Below are positions 1 to 8,678 of a stretch of DNA of 39,822 nucleotides, in pieces (the first letter of the stretch is position 1; every line of letters begins with the position of its first letter). Position numbers and translations under genes: made by a program. Below the pieces are notes generated by a model. It was not told where the DNA came from and ran no database searches. It saw nothing but the letters and a program-made list of their open reading frames with translations. Source of the stretch: a virus. The stretch is from the IMG/VR virus record IMGVR_UViG_3300048930_001091, positions 1 to 39,822 of that record, one strand, 5' to 3'.

Positions 1-170
1 AGCCCGACCCCGCCGCCCAGCGCAGCCAGCCAGAATGATTGAAACGGGTTGATCAGGCTTGATTGAGCTTGAATGGCCTGACGGTGCGCGAGTTGTGGAG
101 ACGAGGCTTTTTGAGACTGGAACGGCAACAATCGGGGAGGTCCGTGGAGTGGCGAAAAGATTGGAAAGGG
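1..170. other. left-edge non-coding sequence
   Basis: No convincing gene is visible in these 170 bases, which lie downstream of the leftward portal gene. The stretch contains purine-rich segments (GGCGAAAAG at 151-159 and GGAAAGGGTC at 163-172) whose reverse complements resemble the TTTTCGTTC and GACCCTTTTC motifs at the right edge (39710-39763). That would fit transposase-binding ends, but the match is short and no terminal TG/CA boundary or host flank can be identified. A short imperfect direct repeat of GCTTGA lies near 55-72. Confidence 0.4.
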
Positions 171-1724
171 TCAGTTGTCGAGAGCGTTGACGCTGGCAGA
201 AAAGGATGCAGCGGCGAGCAGTCGAGCGGCTTCCTGGGGGGGCGCGGCCGTCATCCGTGCCATCAGGATTTCCCGGAGTTCCTTCCGGGACCGGGCGGCG
301 GAGGCCAACACGAACAGATCGGCCAGATCCAGGCCGACCGCCGGCCCGAAGTCGGCCGCGGTGCGGGCATCGATCAATTCGTTGGCGACACCACTGAGGG
401 TACCTCCGACTGTCGCGGCTGAAAATGGCACTCCGGGCCGGATCGGAGCGATTCCGAGGCCCGCAGGGGCGGCTGGCGCCGCCTTTCGGCGCAGTGGCAG
501 CCCGGTGCGCTCGGACAGCAGGCCGATCCCCTCGTCGTCGACCTCCAGACCGGCGGCTGTGATGGCGTCCAGGAGGCCCTGCGTGACGTCCGCGGAGTCG
601 GTAGCGCCCCAGATGATGCGTGGAGCCGCTCCAGGGAGGCCGTTGAAGCGCAGTATTTGCCGGAAAAGCTGCGTCCGAAGCGTATCGCCGAGCTTGAAGG
701 CGTCCCAGGCACGGTAATCGGCGCGGACCTGGCCTTGGAGGTTGGCGACGCCGGATCCGAGGCCGGTTGGGTCGGCCTGGGCGGAGAGGGTTTGGCCAAG
801 GATGGCCATGATCTTCTCGCGTTTGGCGGCCTCGTGAAAGTCGCTGAAGCTTTTGCCGCCGTCCGAGGTGCTGGCCTGCTGGATTTCGACCTCGGTTTCG
901 CGGGTGGCAACGATGCCGAAGAGCCGGGTGGCGTCGGAGAACGCGCGCTCCAGGCTGTAGCGGCTCTCCTGGTCGTTCGAATCGTAATAGCCGACGAAAA
1001 ACGGGCTGCCGAAGCGGTCCAGAAAGCGGGCCCACCAATCTCGGCCCATCGCGCCGAAAAGGAACCAGAAGACCAGGCTCCGCATGGGACCGCCCCAATG
1101 GTCCGGCGTGTTGAGAAGGTGCCCTCGATGGACGATGTAGCGGATGGGGTCTGGAGCGTGGGTTTGATCGGTGGGGTCGCCGTCGGTACCGGCACATTTG
1201 ATGCGGAGGACGCGGTCGCGATAGTCGAGCAGCTCCGGGGGGACCGGCCGCAGCCCGCTTAGCCTGTATCCGGATCCGGTGGCCGCGAATCGCTTTTCGA
1301 CCACGGCCACAGGCCACATGGAGGCGCTGAGGAGGTGGTTGCAGGCGTCAGTAAAGCCGTCGAAGTCCGCGAGCTGGCCTCGAATGAAGTCGGCGGCGAC
1401 GACGTCGTCGCGCACGCGCTTGTCGAAGGGGAGAACAGTCCAACTGTCATTCAGCACGGCGAGCTTGCGGGTCGCGATCGCGCTTTGGATCACATGATCG
1501 GCCAGCTCCATTTCGCGGTAGAGAGTGAAGAGCTCGGCGACCTCGCCTTGTTGGGCCGCGGCGATGATCGAGTGAATTCGGTCCACCGTGAGCTGGTTGG
1601 CGATCGGCTGGTGGAGGTACAGCGGGTTGAGCTGGCGTCGGAATTGCCGGGGAAGGCGTTCCTGCCAAACCCCCGACAGCGCGGTGACGAGGGAACCAAT
1701 GGCGGGCTTCAGAGATTCAAACAT
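171..1724 (-). CDS. portal protein, DUF935 / Mu gp29-like
   Basis: 517-residue portal-like protein, expected to form the dodecameric ring at the head vertex through which DNA is packaged and ejected. The N-terminal half has the family pattern of a 'LYREMELADHVIQSAIATRK' helix followed by a Trp-containing strand ('NDSWTVLPF'), as in the Mu gp29/DUF935 family, and the total length is close to Mu gp29. The reading frame is open further upstream, but ATG 1724 is chosen because it overlaps the last codons of the terminase nuclease gene by 8 bases and gives the usual N-terminus. The partner MuF-type head gene, normally next to the portal in Mu-like phages, lies 23 kb away on the other strand. Confidence 0.88.
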   Translation of the reverse strand: MFESLKPAIGSLVTALSGVWQERLPRQFRRQLNPLYLHQPIANQLTVDRIHSIIAAAQQGEVAELFTLYREMELADHVIQSAIATRKLAVLNDSWTVLPFDKRVRDDVVAADFIRGQLADFDGFTDACNHLLSASMWPVAVVEKRFAATGSGYRLSGLRPVPPELLDYRDRVLRIKCAGTDGDPTDQTHAPDPIRYIVHRGHLLNTPDHWGGPMRSLVFWFLFGAMGRDWWARFLDRFGSPFFVGYYDSNDQESRYSLERAFSDATRLFGIVATRETEVEIQQASTSDGGKSFSDFHEAAKREKIMAILGQTLSAQADPTGLGSGVANLQGQVRADYRAWDAFKLGDTLRTQLFRQILRFNGLPGAAPRIIWGATDSADVTQGLLDAITAAGLEVDDEGIGLLSERTGLPLRRKAAPAAPAGLGIAPIRPGVPFSAATVGGTLSGVANELIDARTAADFGPAVGLDLADLFVLASAARSRKELREILMARMTAAPPQEAARLLAAASFSASVNALDN

Positions 1725-2451
1725 GGGTGCGACGGGTGAAGGCTTTTTGAACGCGAGCAAGGATCGATTGGTAGGCCTGACTGTGGCCTGGTACCGGCGC
1801 AGTCGCGGCCGACGCGTAGCCGCCCACTGGCGCCGCTTCAGCGGATGCCCTCCCGGCGCGCCAGAGGGCGTGACGGGCCAGTTTGCCGCTGTCCCAGGTG
1901 TCCCCGTGGTTGCCGTCCTCATCGAGCGTGTTGAGGAACGTCCCCTTATCTCGCAGGACGCTCCGGCGGTCCTTTCGCAGCCATTCCTCTGGTGCGATCG
2001 CGATCAGGGCATCCTCGTACAGGGCGGCGTAGCCGGCGCCGAGGTACTGCTTCCAGTTCCCTTCACCGGCCAACGGGTAGCGCTTGGGATCGGGTTTCTC
2101 CGATGCGACGATGGCGTCGACCGGCGCGAAGACCGAAAACTCCTTCTGGATCCGCTCGCAAAAAAACCGCTCGTTCGTGCCGTCCAGGCAGATCCGGCGA
2201 ATCGGGCATCCCCTGGCCTTCAGGTCTTCCAGGATCGTTCGAAGCATCAGCCGAGAAACCGCCTCGCGATCGGTCCGAAATCGCACTGTGAGGCGTTCGA
2301 CCGTGCGGTAGCCGTCTCGCTGCGCAACGGTGATCGATGAGGGATTCGATTTTTTGCTGGTCGTCGTGGCCAGGTCGAAGCCCACCCCGACAGGGGCCTG
2401 CTCATCGAGCAGGTCGATCCAGTACCTGGGAATGACATCACGTGGGGTCAT
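1717..2451 (-). CDS. terminase large subunit, C-terminal nuclease half (Mu gp28-like)
   Basis: 244-residue protein that looks like the RNase H-fold nuclease domain of a Mu gp28-type large terminase, which cuts concatemeric or host-linked DNA during packaging. Acidic positions expected in the active site are in 'VGVGFDLATT' (about residues 22-31), 'ICLDGTNERFF' (about 87-97) and the C-terminal 'DTWDSGKLARHAL' segment. ATG 2451 overlaps the stop of the preceding 55-codon ORF in an ATGA arrangement; an upstream TTG at 2490 is possible but less likely. Together with the separate ATPase gene (314 residues) it adds up to about 558 residues, a normal full-length gp28-type terminase, so nothing obvious is missing. 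Confidence 0.8.
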   Translation of the reverse strand: MTPRDVIPRYWIDLLDEQAPVGVGFDLATTTSKKSNPSSITVAQRDGYRTVERLTVRFRTDREAVSRLMLRTILEDLKARGCPIRRICLDGTNERFFCERIQKEFSVFAPVDAIVASEKPDPKRYPLAGEGNWKQYLGAGYAALYEDALIAIAPEEWLRKDRRSVLRDKGTFLNTLDEDGNHGDTWDSGKLARHALWRAGRASAEAAPVGGYASAATAPVPGHSQAYQSILARVQKAFTRRTHV

Positions 2452-2615
2452 TTCGATTGGAAAACGACGGCGATGCACCAGAACAACCAACGAAATTCGA
2501 TCGCGTATCCATGTGCAGCCCTGCAGGTCTCATCCTCGCACTTTGCCAACGCAAAGACGAGGCATGGAAGAAGGTGGAGGGCGTCGTAGTCCTCGAATGA
2601 ATGGAACGAGATCAT
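2448..2615 (-). CDS. 55-residue ORF between the two terminase halves
   Basis: Small ORF wedged between the ATPase and nuclease halves of the large terminase. Its ATG (2615) shares one base with the ATPase stop (TGATG) and its stop overlaps the nuclease start (ATGA), so all three genes look translationally coupled. The product begins MISFHSFEDYDALHLLPCLV, has four cysteines and a hydrophobic C-terminal stretch rich in Trp, Phe and Val (about residues 41-52). I recognise no family. Codon use seems less GC-biased than in the neighbours. It could be a real small gene, a remnant of an inserted element such as an intron or homing-endonuclease scar, or merely a coupling bridge. Confidence 0.45.
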   Translation of the reverse strand: MISFHSFEDYDALHLLPCLVFALAKCEDETCRAAHGYAIEFRWLFWCIAVVFQSK

Positions 2616-3559
2616 CAGTTGAGGCCTTGCGGAAGGGAAATGGTGTCCGTGACGTTGATCGCAATACCCTGCCCAACCCCGGCTGCCATGGCGTGGCGGA
2701 TGTCGGTTTCAGAGATGGCTGCAGTACCGCCTTTGAGAAATGCGCAGCCGTAGTTGCGGTCCCAGGCCTGCTTGTCCCAGGCACGCGCGCGAGCCTCCTC
2801 GGGGGTAATCGGCTTCCGCGTGTCGGGATGGTACAACGGTATCCCCGCGGCGTGGAGGTCGTAGGCGTCCGCTCGATGACAGAGTACCCCAGCTGGGGAT
2901 CGGTAGAAGTTACCTGTAGGACTGACCTCGAAATCCTGGCCCACGGGCGGGCAGAGCAGCTCGTAGCTGTAGTGGGTGTCGTCAGGCGGCGGCGTAGTGG
3001 CGCCGCGGATCTCGAACTCAGCCGAACTGGAGACGAACGGCTCGGCTGCTTCGTAGACGGCCTGGAATTCGGGCATCCGCCCGACCTCATCCAGCACCAG
3101 CCAGCCGGTAAAGCCCACGGCAGTGTCGGGATTCGGGGCGATGGTCAACGAACGGCTGTAGTCGGTGCGGTTGTGCCAGATCCGCGCTTCCAGCTTCTGC
3201 TTTTCGAACAACTCGGCCACGTCGTCGATGCCGAGGTCATCGATCGTGCTGGTGAGTTTCAGACCGGCCCCCTCGATGGGCTTCCTCATCGCTGACAGCA
3301 CGTCCCGCCAGACCATGGCCTCCTTCAGGATGTTCTCCTGGCCGAGACGGAGGCTGGCCGACATGAAGATGACGCTCACCCCGGATTTCGACATCATCTT
3401 GTCGAGGGCCTGGATCGCTAGGGCGTAGGATTTGCCGCACTGGCGCCGCCAGATGTAGAACAGAATCCCGCTCTTGTGACGAAACACCCGCCGTTGAGGC
3501 GGGCGGAGCTGGACGATCGGTTCGCCCGCGGGCAGCACGAGTTTTTTCTTGGCGCTCAC
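2615..3559 (-). CDS. terminase large subunit, N-terminal ATPase half (Mu gp28-like)
   Basis: 314-residue packaging ATPase. A Walker A-like motif is visible as 'RRQCGKSYAL' (about residues 38-47) and a Walker B as 'LVLDEVGRM' (about 155-163), the layout of the Mu gp28/terminase-6 ATPase domain, which powers DNA translocation at the portal. The frame stops shortly after the ATPase domain; the nuclease domain is a separate gene 164 bases downstream. The start is GTG at 3559, overlapping the small-terminase stop in a GTGA arrangement. The split is directly seen; whether the two chains work as a complex or the split is a sequencing artefact cannot be told here, though the coupled ORF between argues against a simple indel. 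Confidence 0.85.
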   Translation of the reverse strand: MSAKKKLVLPAGEPIVQLRPPQRRVFRHKSGILFYIWRRQCGKSYALAIQALDKMMSKSGVSVIFMSASLRLGQENILKEAMVWRDVLSAMRKPIEGAGLKLTSTIDDLGIDDVAELFEKQKLEARIWHNRTDYSRSLTIAPNPDTAVGFTGWLVLDEVGRMPEFQAVYEAAEPFVSSSAEFEIRGATTPPPDDTHYSYELLCPPVGQDFEVSPTGNFYRSPAGVLCHRADAYDLHAAGIPLYHPDTRKPITPEEARARAWDKQAWDRNYGCAFLKGGTAAISETDIRHAMAAGVGQGIAINVTDTISLPQGLN

Positions 3560-4224
3560 AGGACGGCCTCCTCTCCTTCGTGCTCGCCGAAGATCGCGAG
3601 ACGGAGCTGGGCGATCTTCTCGGAACGTGAGGTATCGTCACCGGCAAGGACCTTGCGAACCTCAGGCCGTTCGGACCAATCCATCAGCTTCTCGCAAACG
3701 ACGACTTCGAACTTCTGCCGATCCAGCGCCAGCCGATCCTCGTTCTGCTTGGTGCGCTGTTTGGCGATCTCGACGCGTTCCTGAGCGGTACGGGCGCTCA
3801 TCAGGGCAGACAGAGCTCCCATCAGCGGCACGAGCTTCTCAGGCTTTTCCGCTACCAGCTCTCGCTGTACATCCGGATCGAGAGTTTCGATCACTTCCAT
3901 GAGCAGCCCACCTGCCACAGCAGCTGAGCCCTGCAGGACATCGCCTCCAGTCTCGGCCACTTTGCGACAATGCTCGGCCAAGAGCCTCAAGCGTTCATTT
4001 TTGTCTTCGCGGCGAAGCCAATCGGCGTAGCCGCCCTGCCTCCAATTCGTGAGGTTCTGGTCGTTGACCGCATCGCCGTTGAACTGCTGATCCAGAATCT
4101 TCCGTACCGGAGGCAGCGCGTTGAGCCACGTGAGAATCTCAGCCGCAGTCTGGCCGTCCCGCAGTCGCTGGTTCACTTGCGAGCGGATGGATTCGGGCAG
4201 TCGGCCAATTTTTCCTCTGGACAT
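3556..4224 (-). CDS. terminase small subunit-like, DUF3486 / Mu gp27-like
   Basis: 222-residue protein beginning MSRGKIGRLPESIRSQVNQR, followed by 'RLRDGQTAAEILTWLNALP' and 'LTNWRQGGYADWL'. This is the N-terminal pattern of the Mu gp27/DUF3486 group, thought to be the DNA-recognition (small terminase) component. A long charged helical segment follows (about residues 130-190) and may form a coiled coil for oligomerisation. It lies directly upstream of the ATPase gene (GTGA overlap) and two bases downstream of the beta-helix gene stop. Family assignment is by motif memory, supported by gene order. Confidence 0.75.
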   Translation of the reverse strand: MSRGKIGRLPESIRSQVNQRLRDGQTAAEILTWLNALPPVRKILDQQFNGDAVNDQNLTNWRQGGYADWLRREDKNERLRLLAEHCRKVAETGGDVLQGSAAVAGGLLMEVIETLDPDVQRELVAEKPEKLVPLMGALSALMSARTAQERVEIAKQRTKQNEDRLALDRQKFEVVVCEKLMDWSERPEVRKVLAGDDTSRSEKIAQLRLAIFGEHEGEEAVL

Positions 4225-4226
4225 GG

Positions 4227-6227
4227 TTAATGGGAAAGGATTTTCGCGCCCCTGCCTTTGAGTCGCCCTTTATTTTTCACAGAAGCTGCCTCCGTGAGAT
4301 TCGTGACACTGAATCCTGTAAAACTTGCCAAATTATTGCCGGTCGCGTCCTCAGTTCCTCCAGCGATGTAGTTTATCGTGATAGATTGCCCATTCTCAGC
4401 TGGGGGGGATGCGGTCATGGTGTACACCGCCCCGGCACCAGCTGCCGTAGACAACGTGCCGATAGAGATAGCGTAATCAGCAGGTGAGACGTTTACCACG
4501 CTTTCATTGAAGACGAACGTCACGTTGGCTCCATGGATAGTGACCGTCAGCAGGGTGGGCGGCGTTGTGTCAGGCGCCACCTCATCCCTCAATGGATGGG
4601 GGTAGGTATAGGGGGTGTACCCGACTGGTGCAGTAAGATAATAATCCCGGTTCTCCACAATAGAAAATCCTGCATTACCCCCTTTCGTGACCTCTATTGG
4701 CCCGCCGTTGTCCGTATTGTTCCAAACGTAAATCGGGTCAGTTCCTTGACTCAAGTTCTGGTGGTTTGACGGACTGCCTATAATCGGAGTTGTTTGACCG
4801 CGCCCAATTCCGTCCAGCACTCGGTCAACCTTGCGAATCTCATACGACTCCGTTCCGATGTATGTGACGGCACTTCCGTCTGTTGTGACGAGAGTCGTTA
4901 TCTCGTTCGCCGTATTGCCGGAAATTAAGCCTCCTTTACTGAGCACAAATCCGTTTCCAGCGGCGAATGTTGGCCGGTACACGGAGGAACTCAAGGTGAT
5001 TGTGTCGGCTGTATTGCTGGCCACGTAGCCCTTTGCATTCGTAGAGTTTTGCGTGATTTCCCATCCAGCCCAGCGATTCGGAGTCCAATCGGCACCTGTA
5101 ACTGTCAAAGTGCCGTACGCGCCCGATGTTGCAGTATTGGAATACTTCACCCTCAATGTATAACCCACCCACTCATCAGGAAGCCACGATTTTGAAGCGT
5201 CGGCCAATTTGCTATTAGCGGGAATACTTGTAGGGGTCCCTCCTTCAAATACCCCATCGCCCGCGCCGCCTGGTGTGCTCGGCCCATCAGTCAAGTCTGG
5301 TGTATCCCATAGCTTAGTTCCGTCCGCTCGCATAAATGGAATGAACCCCTGTGGATTCAGCCTGTAATTACTGAAAACCACATCATTGAGGTCCCTCCCG
5401 GTTATCTCGTTGTCGAAAATCAATGCAGTGCCGCCGCGCAAGTCAATATAAGCGTAAAGGGCTTTGTTGAGTGGGTTCTGAATCTTATTGCCGTAGATTT
5501 CCATTGCGCGCATGGATCGCAATCTTTGACTCGATTCGGTTCCATGGTTTGATATACGCGTCCCTTCAATCGTATTATGCCGAAAAACAACGCGTCCGCC
5601 CATCCATCCATCGAGGCACCCATAAACCTGAGTGTGCGTTGCGTAGCAGTCCTCAATAAATAGAAAGTATTCTGTACCCCAACGCACTGGAGACTCCCAC
5701 GCTTTATCCCCATAAGATCCTCCTTCCGCATTACCGTTCTGCGGCAGAACAATCCTCCCAGTTCCAGTCAGGTAAAACTCGCAGTTGTAGATTACTCCGT
5801 ATCCCGCCGCATAGAAAATCGTCTCGGGCATCAAATAGAATTTGCACCTCGCAACGCAACTCCTTGTCGATGCAAGGCCGATACTGGCGTTAAAATCTTG
5901 CGTCCCCGTGTCCCCCTGAAACTCGATATCCGTGAGATAAGTCGTGCCTGAGGCGTCGAAATTCAGCAATCGCCTCGATCCGCTGGTGATTCCATGTTTA
6001 ATGATCGTCTGCCCTATTCCAGCACCCTTCACCACAATCGCTTTGCTCACCGTGAGGCCCGACGTCCATACCGCAGTCCCGGCAGGAATCTGCAGGGTAT
6101 CACCCGGATCGCACAAAGCATATGCGGCCGCCACTTCGTCGCGGCTCACGCCTGTTGCGGTGCGCACGGCGGCGAAGGCGTCCCAAGTCAGCAACAAGAG
6201 CCCTGCGATGGTAGGAATGGGTTTCAT
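4227..6227 (-). CDS. secreted parallel beta-helix protein with C-terminal Ig/SwmB-like domain; tail spike candidate
   Basis: 666-residue protein. Residues 1-19 form a Sec signal peptide (Lys-2, hydrophobic core, AFA cleavage site). From about 25 to 300 the sequence has irregular repeats typical of right-handed parallel beta-helices (pectate-lyase fold), with short strand-turn units rich in Asn, Gly and aromatic residues. A C-terminal domain (about 560-645) starts near 'DTTPPTLLTVTIHG' and has the strand pattern of bacterial Ig-like/SwmB repeats. Such folds in phages are usually receptor-binding or polysaccharide-degrading spikes. The signal peptide is odd for a virion protein. The region is less GC-rich than its neighbours, which suggests transfer. 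It overlaps the preceding gene by ATGA. Confidence 0.75.
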   Translation of the reverse strand: MKPIPTIAGLLLLTWDAFAAVRTATGVSRDEVAAAYALCDPGDTLQIPAGTAVWTSGLTVSKAIVVKGAGIGQTIIKHGITSGSRRLLNFDASGTTYLTDIEFQGDTGTQDFNASIGLASTRSCVARCKFYLMPETIFYAAGYGVIYNCEFYLTGTGRIVLPQNGNAEGGSYGDKAWESPVRWGTEYFLFIEDCYATHTQVYGCLDGWMGGRVVFRHNTIEGTRISNHGTESSQRLRSMRAMEIYGNKIQNPLNKALYAYIDLRGGTALIFDNEITGRDLNDVVFSNYRLNPQGFIPFMRADGTKLWDTPDLTDGPSTPGGAGDGVFEGGTPTSIPANSKLADASKSWLPDEWVGYTLRVKYSNTATSGAYGTLTVTGADWTPNRWAGWEITQNSTNAKGYVASNTADTITLSSSVYRPTFAAGNGFVLSKGGLISGNTANEITTLVTTDGSAVTYIGTESYEIRKVDRVLDGIGRGQTTPIIGSPSNHQNLSQGTDPIYVWNNTDNGGPIEVTKGGNAGFSIVENRDYYLTAPVGYTPYTYPHPLRDEVAPDTTPPTLLTVTIHGANVTFVFNESVVNVSPADYAISIGTLSTAAGAGAVYTMTASPPAENGQSITINYIAGGTEDATGNNLASFTGFSVTNLTEAASVKNKGRLKGRGAKILSH

Positions 6228-7066
6228 GGTGCGGTAGTTGCGGTCAGTCCCCCGGTGACAGTTGAGAGCGTATGGCCATTTCCAGATGAATCCGTTTTCC
6301 AGTCTTCGCCTTGGCCGTTGCGGCTATAATAAAAGTCCGGAGCACTGCCTGTTGGAGTGCTTCCAGTGGCACCGATATCTGCTGGATTCGTACCGTTGTA
6401 GAATGAGGCCGGGATGTCGTGGTAGGTGTCGTAGAACAAAAGTTCCGCCAACGCTGCATTGAGCCTTAAACCAGCCGTATTGCCCGCCGATGATCCAACT
6501 GCATATCGCGGGTCTGAATCTGGCGCGAGGTCGATGTTGGTAGATGAATCTCGAACGCTAATGACGGCCTCCTGGCTACCGTTGACGTAAATCTTGCATT
6601 TCGCGGCGTCGGTCGTGTCCGCACAAATGAAGATGTGGCTCCATCCATCCCCATCCCATCCGGCGGAAGCGGCTGTGAAAGTTGATGTGGTCCCCATTTG
6701 CAGGCGATTTGTCCCGCCAAATGAGTTCCCTCGCACGTTAATCTTATTGTCGGTGTCCTTCCATACGTAGAGTTTGATAGCGGTCGTGCTGGAGATTTCC
6801 CAGATGTGCTTTGTCACGCCATCGGAGCCATCGAAGTTTATCCAGAAGGAGATGGTGAAGGTCTTGCCGTCAGCCACATTATTGGCGATTCCAGAGTAGC
6901 GGACCGCATCGTTCGCGCCGTCGAAAACCGCGGTGTACGCCGTAAAGCTCGGAGCACTCGGCGGCGACCCTCCAAGAAACACACTAAGAGGAATCGCCCG
7001 CAGTTGGGCGATCGGAGCCCAGCACCAGAGGCAGAGGATGAGGTAGACGAGAGATGGATGTTTCAT
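6224..7066 (-). CDS. secreted LamG/concanavalin A-like protein
   Basis: 280-residue protein with an N-terminal signal peptide (hydrophobic segment about residues 6-22, likely cleavage near residue 24). The body (about 45-215) has the LamG pattern 'FDGANDAVRY', 'FTISFWINFDGS', 'WSHIFICADTT' and 'KIYVNGSQEAV', a beta-sandwich that often binds glycans. It sits between two fibre-like genes, starting one base after the previous stop and overlapping the next start by ATGA, so the three are probably one translational unit. A carbohydrate-binding receptor-recognition role is plausible. AT content is higher than in surrounding phage genes. The signal peptide again implies export from the cytoplasm, which is unexpected for a tail component. 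Confidence 0.72.
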   Translation of the reverse strand: MKHPSLVYLILCLWCWAPIAQLRAIPLSVFLGGSPPSAPSFTAYTAVFDGANDAVRYSGIANNVADGKTFTISFWINFDGSDGVTKHIWEISSTTAIKLYVWKDTDNKINVRGNSFGGTNRLQMGTTSTFTAASAGWDGDGWSHIFICADTTDAAKCKIYVNGSQEAVISVRDSSTNIDLAPDSDPRYAVGSSAGNTAGLRLNAALAELLFYDTYHDIPASFYNGTNPADIGATGSTPTGSAPDFYYSRNGQGEDWKTDSSGNGHTLSTVTGGLTATTAP

Positions 7067-7067
7067 G

Positions 7068-8678
7068 TTAAGAGCCGGCTGTGAGAGTTCCGTTTCGGCC
7101 GAATGTGACCCAGCGAACCCCGTCGAACAGGATAGCGACGTAGTTTCCGTCTCCGGCCGAGAGCTTAATCGAGACCCCAGCCGCCTGCACCGTGCTGTCC
7201 CTCTTGAAGGGATCCGAGTCGTCCGGATTTATAACGATGTCGAAGGCCGTGTTGTTGTAGATAAGACCGTTCATGCCGGCCAGCCCATCAGGCAGATTGA
7301 CCAAGCCCTCGTCAGATGGCTCAACGAAGAGAACGAATCCATAAGCGTCGGCGGCAGCGAGTGTATATGGATCAGTGGCGATTCCTGAGTCCGAGTTCCC
7401 GAGGACACCAGCTTTACCCGGCCCGACCGTGTTTCCGGTGCCTCCGTTTGCGACAGGGAGCACCCCCGTCACCTCGTCAGCGAGATTGAGGAGTTCAAAG
7501 ATGGTCTCACCAACCCAGAGATCGCTGGAAGATTGGTAGAAACTGGCTGAGTGATTGCCGTTCTGAGTGAGGACAAGCGTCGTTGTCGTGTTGGAGGAGC
7601 CGCGCCTGCGCGAGGCCGGGATGTTGACCGTCACGGGCGCATTGGACACCACCCAATTAAACTCCACTCTCTCTCCCGCGGCCAAAGGGAGGGTCAAGGT
7701 GGCGGTTGCGGCCAAATTTCCGGTATAAATCCCCCCTCCTACGTATGTCCCAGTTCCTGTAAAGGATGCTGGCCCCAGATCATCGAGCTTGTTGATCCCG
7801 TAAGTCGTCGCCGTAAGCAGCGAGATTGCGGTGAGCGCAGAATTGAGCGGTTGGCCATTGGTGATGCCGTACCCCGCCAAAGTAGAAGGCTTGCCCGTCA
7901 CATCATCCCAGGCGACTTCCGAGGCCGTCCCCCCGCTTCCGGACCACTTCACCCACCTACTCCCATCCCAGGAGTAGGCCACCGCCATGCCTGCAGAGCC
8001 ATCAATGACATCATCCACCCCGGCGCCCAAGGCCACTCCTCCCTCGATGATTTGTTCAGTCCCATTGGGATTCATCGTGATGGTGAAGGTGCCAGTCGGC
8101 ACCATGATCAGCGTGGCCCTCTCGTAGCCCGCTCCCGGTGGGAAATTGACCGTGCCACTCGCGCCGTAGGGAACGATGAAGGTCTCTGAGGTCCAGGTAG
8201 GCGAGTATGGGTTCGTCGTGATGGGAGAGGCCAGGGTCGCTGCCCAATTCACCCCCACCCGAATGGCGAGCTTGGTCGGATCGATCGCCGCTCCAGCCGG
8301 GATCTTCGCATTGGTTACAACCCCATCATCGATCGTCCAGACTCCCAGACCGCTCACCGTGATTTCTCCCTTGTCGCCAGCGGTGAGGCCGGCATCAGCG
8401 AATTCGAACCCGGTGTTGGCGGCGTTGCGGCGAAGCACTTGTAGAGCGGACCCACTGGGGAGAAAGTTCAGCAGCGTGAGCGGTCCGAAGACGCCATCTG
8501 AAGCGAAGCCCATGACCTGGTTGGGATAATCGGTGCCCTGGTAATCGAGCGTCACCGGCTCACCATCCGCGCCACGCTGGATGATGCGGAGGTTGTACGG
8601 CTCCGGGTCCGCGGCGCGGACCGGTGGCGAGAGGGCGGCCGCGAGGATGGCGGCCAGAATCAGGAGATGGTATTTCAT
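7068..8678 (-). CDS. tail fibre-like protein with signal peptide
   Basis: 536-residue fibre-type protein. Residues 1-22 are a clear Sec signal peptide ending in VRA-AD. The rest is a string of short beta-rich segments with phage-fibre hallmarks: 'VAWDDVTGKPSTLAGYGITN' (about residues 253-272) and 'TGVLPVANGGTGNT' (about 402-415), both widespread in side tail fibres of tailed phages. The combination of these fibre motifs with an export signal is the strongest evidence that phage fibre proteins here pass through the Sec system. It overlaps the preceding gene (8675-9502) by ATGA. Host-range determination is the likely role; export is unexplained. Confidence 0.8.
   Translation of the reverse strand: MKYHLLILAAILAAALSPPVRAADPEPYNLRIIQRGADGEPVTLDYQGTDYPNQVMGFASDGVFGPLTLLNFLPSGSALQVLRRNAANTGFEFADAGLTAGDKGEITVSGLGVWTIDDGVVTNAKIPAGAAIDPTKLAIRVGVNWAATLASPITTNPYSPTWTSETFIVPYGASGTVNFPPGAGYERATLIMVPTGTFTITMNPNGTEQIIEGGVALGAGVDDVIDGSAGMAVAYSWDGSRWVKWSGSGGTASEVAWDDVTGKPSTLAGYGITNGQPLNSALTAISLLTATTYGINKLDDLGPASFTGTGTYVGGGIYTGNLAATATLTLPLAAGERVEFNWVVSNAPVTVNIPASRRRGSSNTTTTLVLTQNGNHSASFYQSSSDLWVGETIFELLNLADEVTGVLPVANGGTGNTVGPGKAGVLGNSDSGIATDPYTLAAADAYGFVLFVEPSDEGLVNLPDGLAGMNGLIYNNTAFDIVINPDDSDPFKRDSTVQAAGVSIKLSAGDGNYVAILFDGVRWVTFGRNGTLTAGS

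Noticed and set aside
2448-2615. A self-splicing intron between the terminase halves
   Set aside because: At about 165 bases it is too short for a typical group I or II intron, I see no catalytic core, and removal would not restore a single frame.
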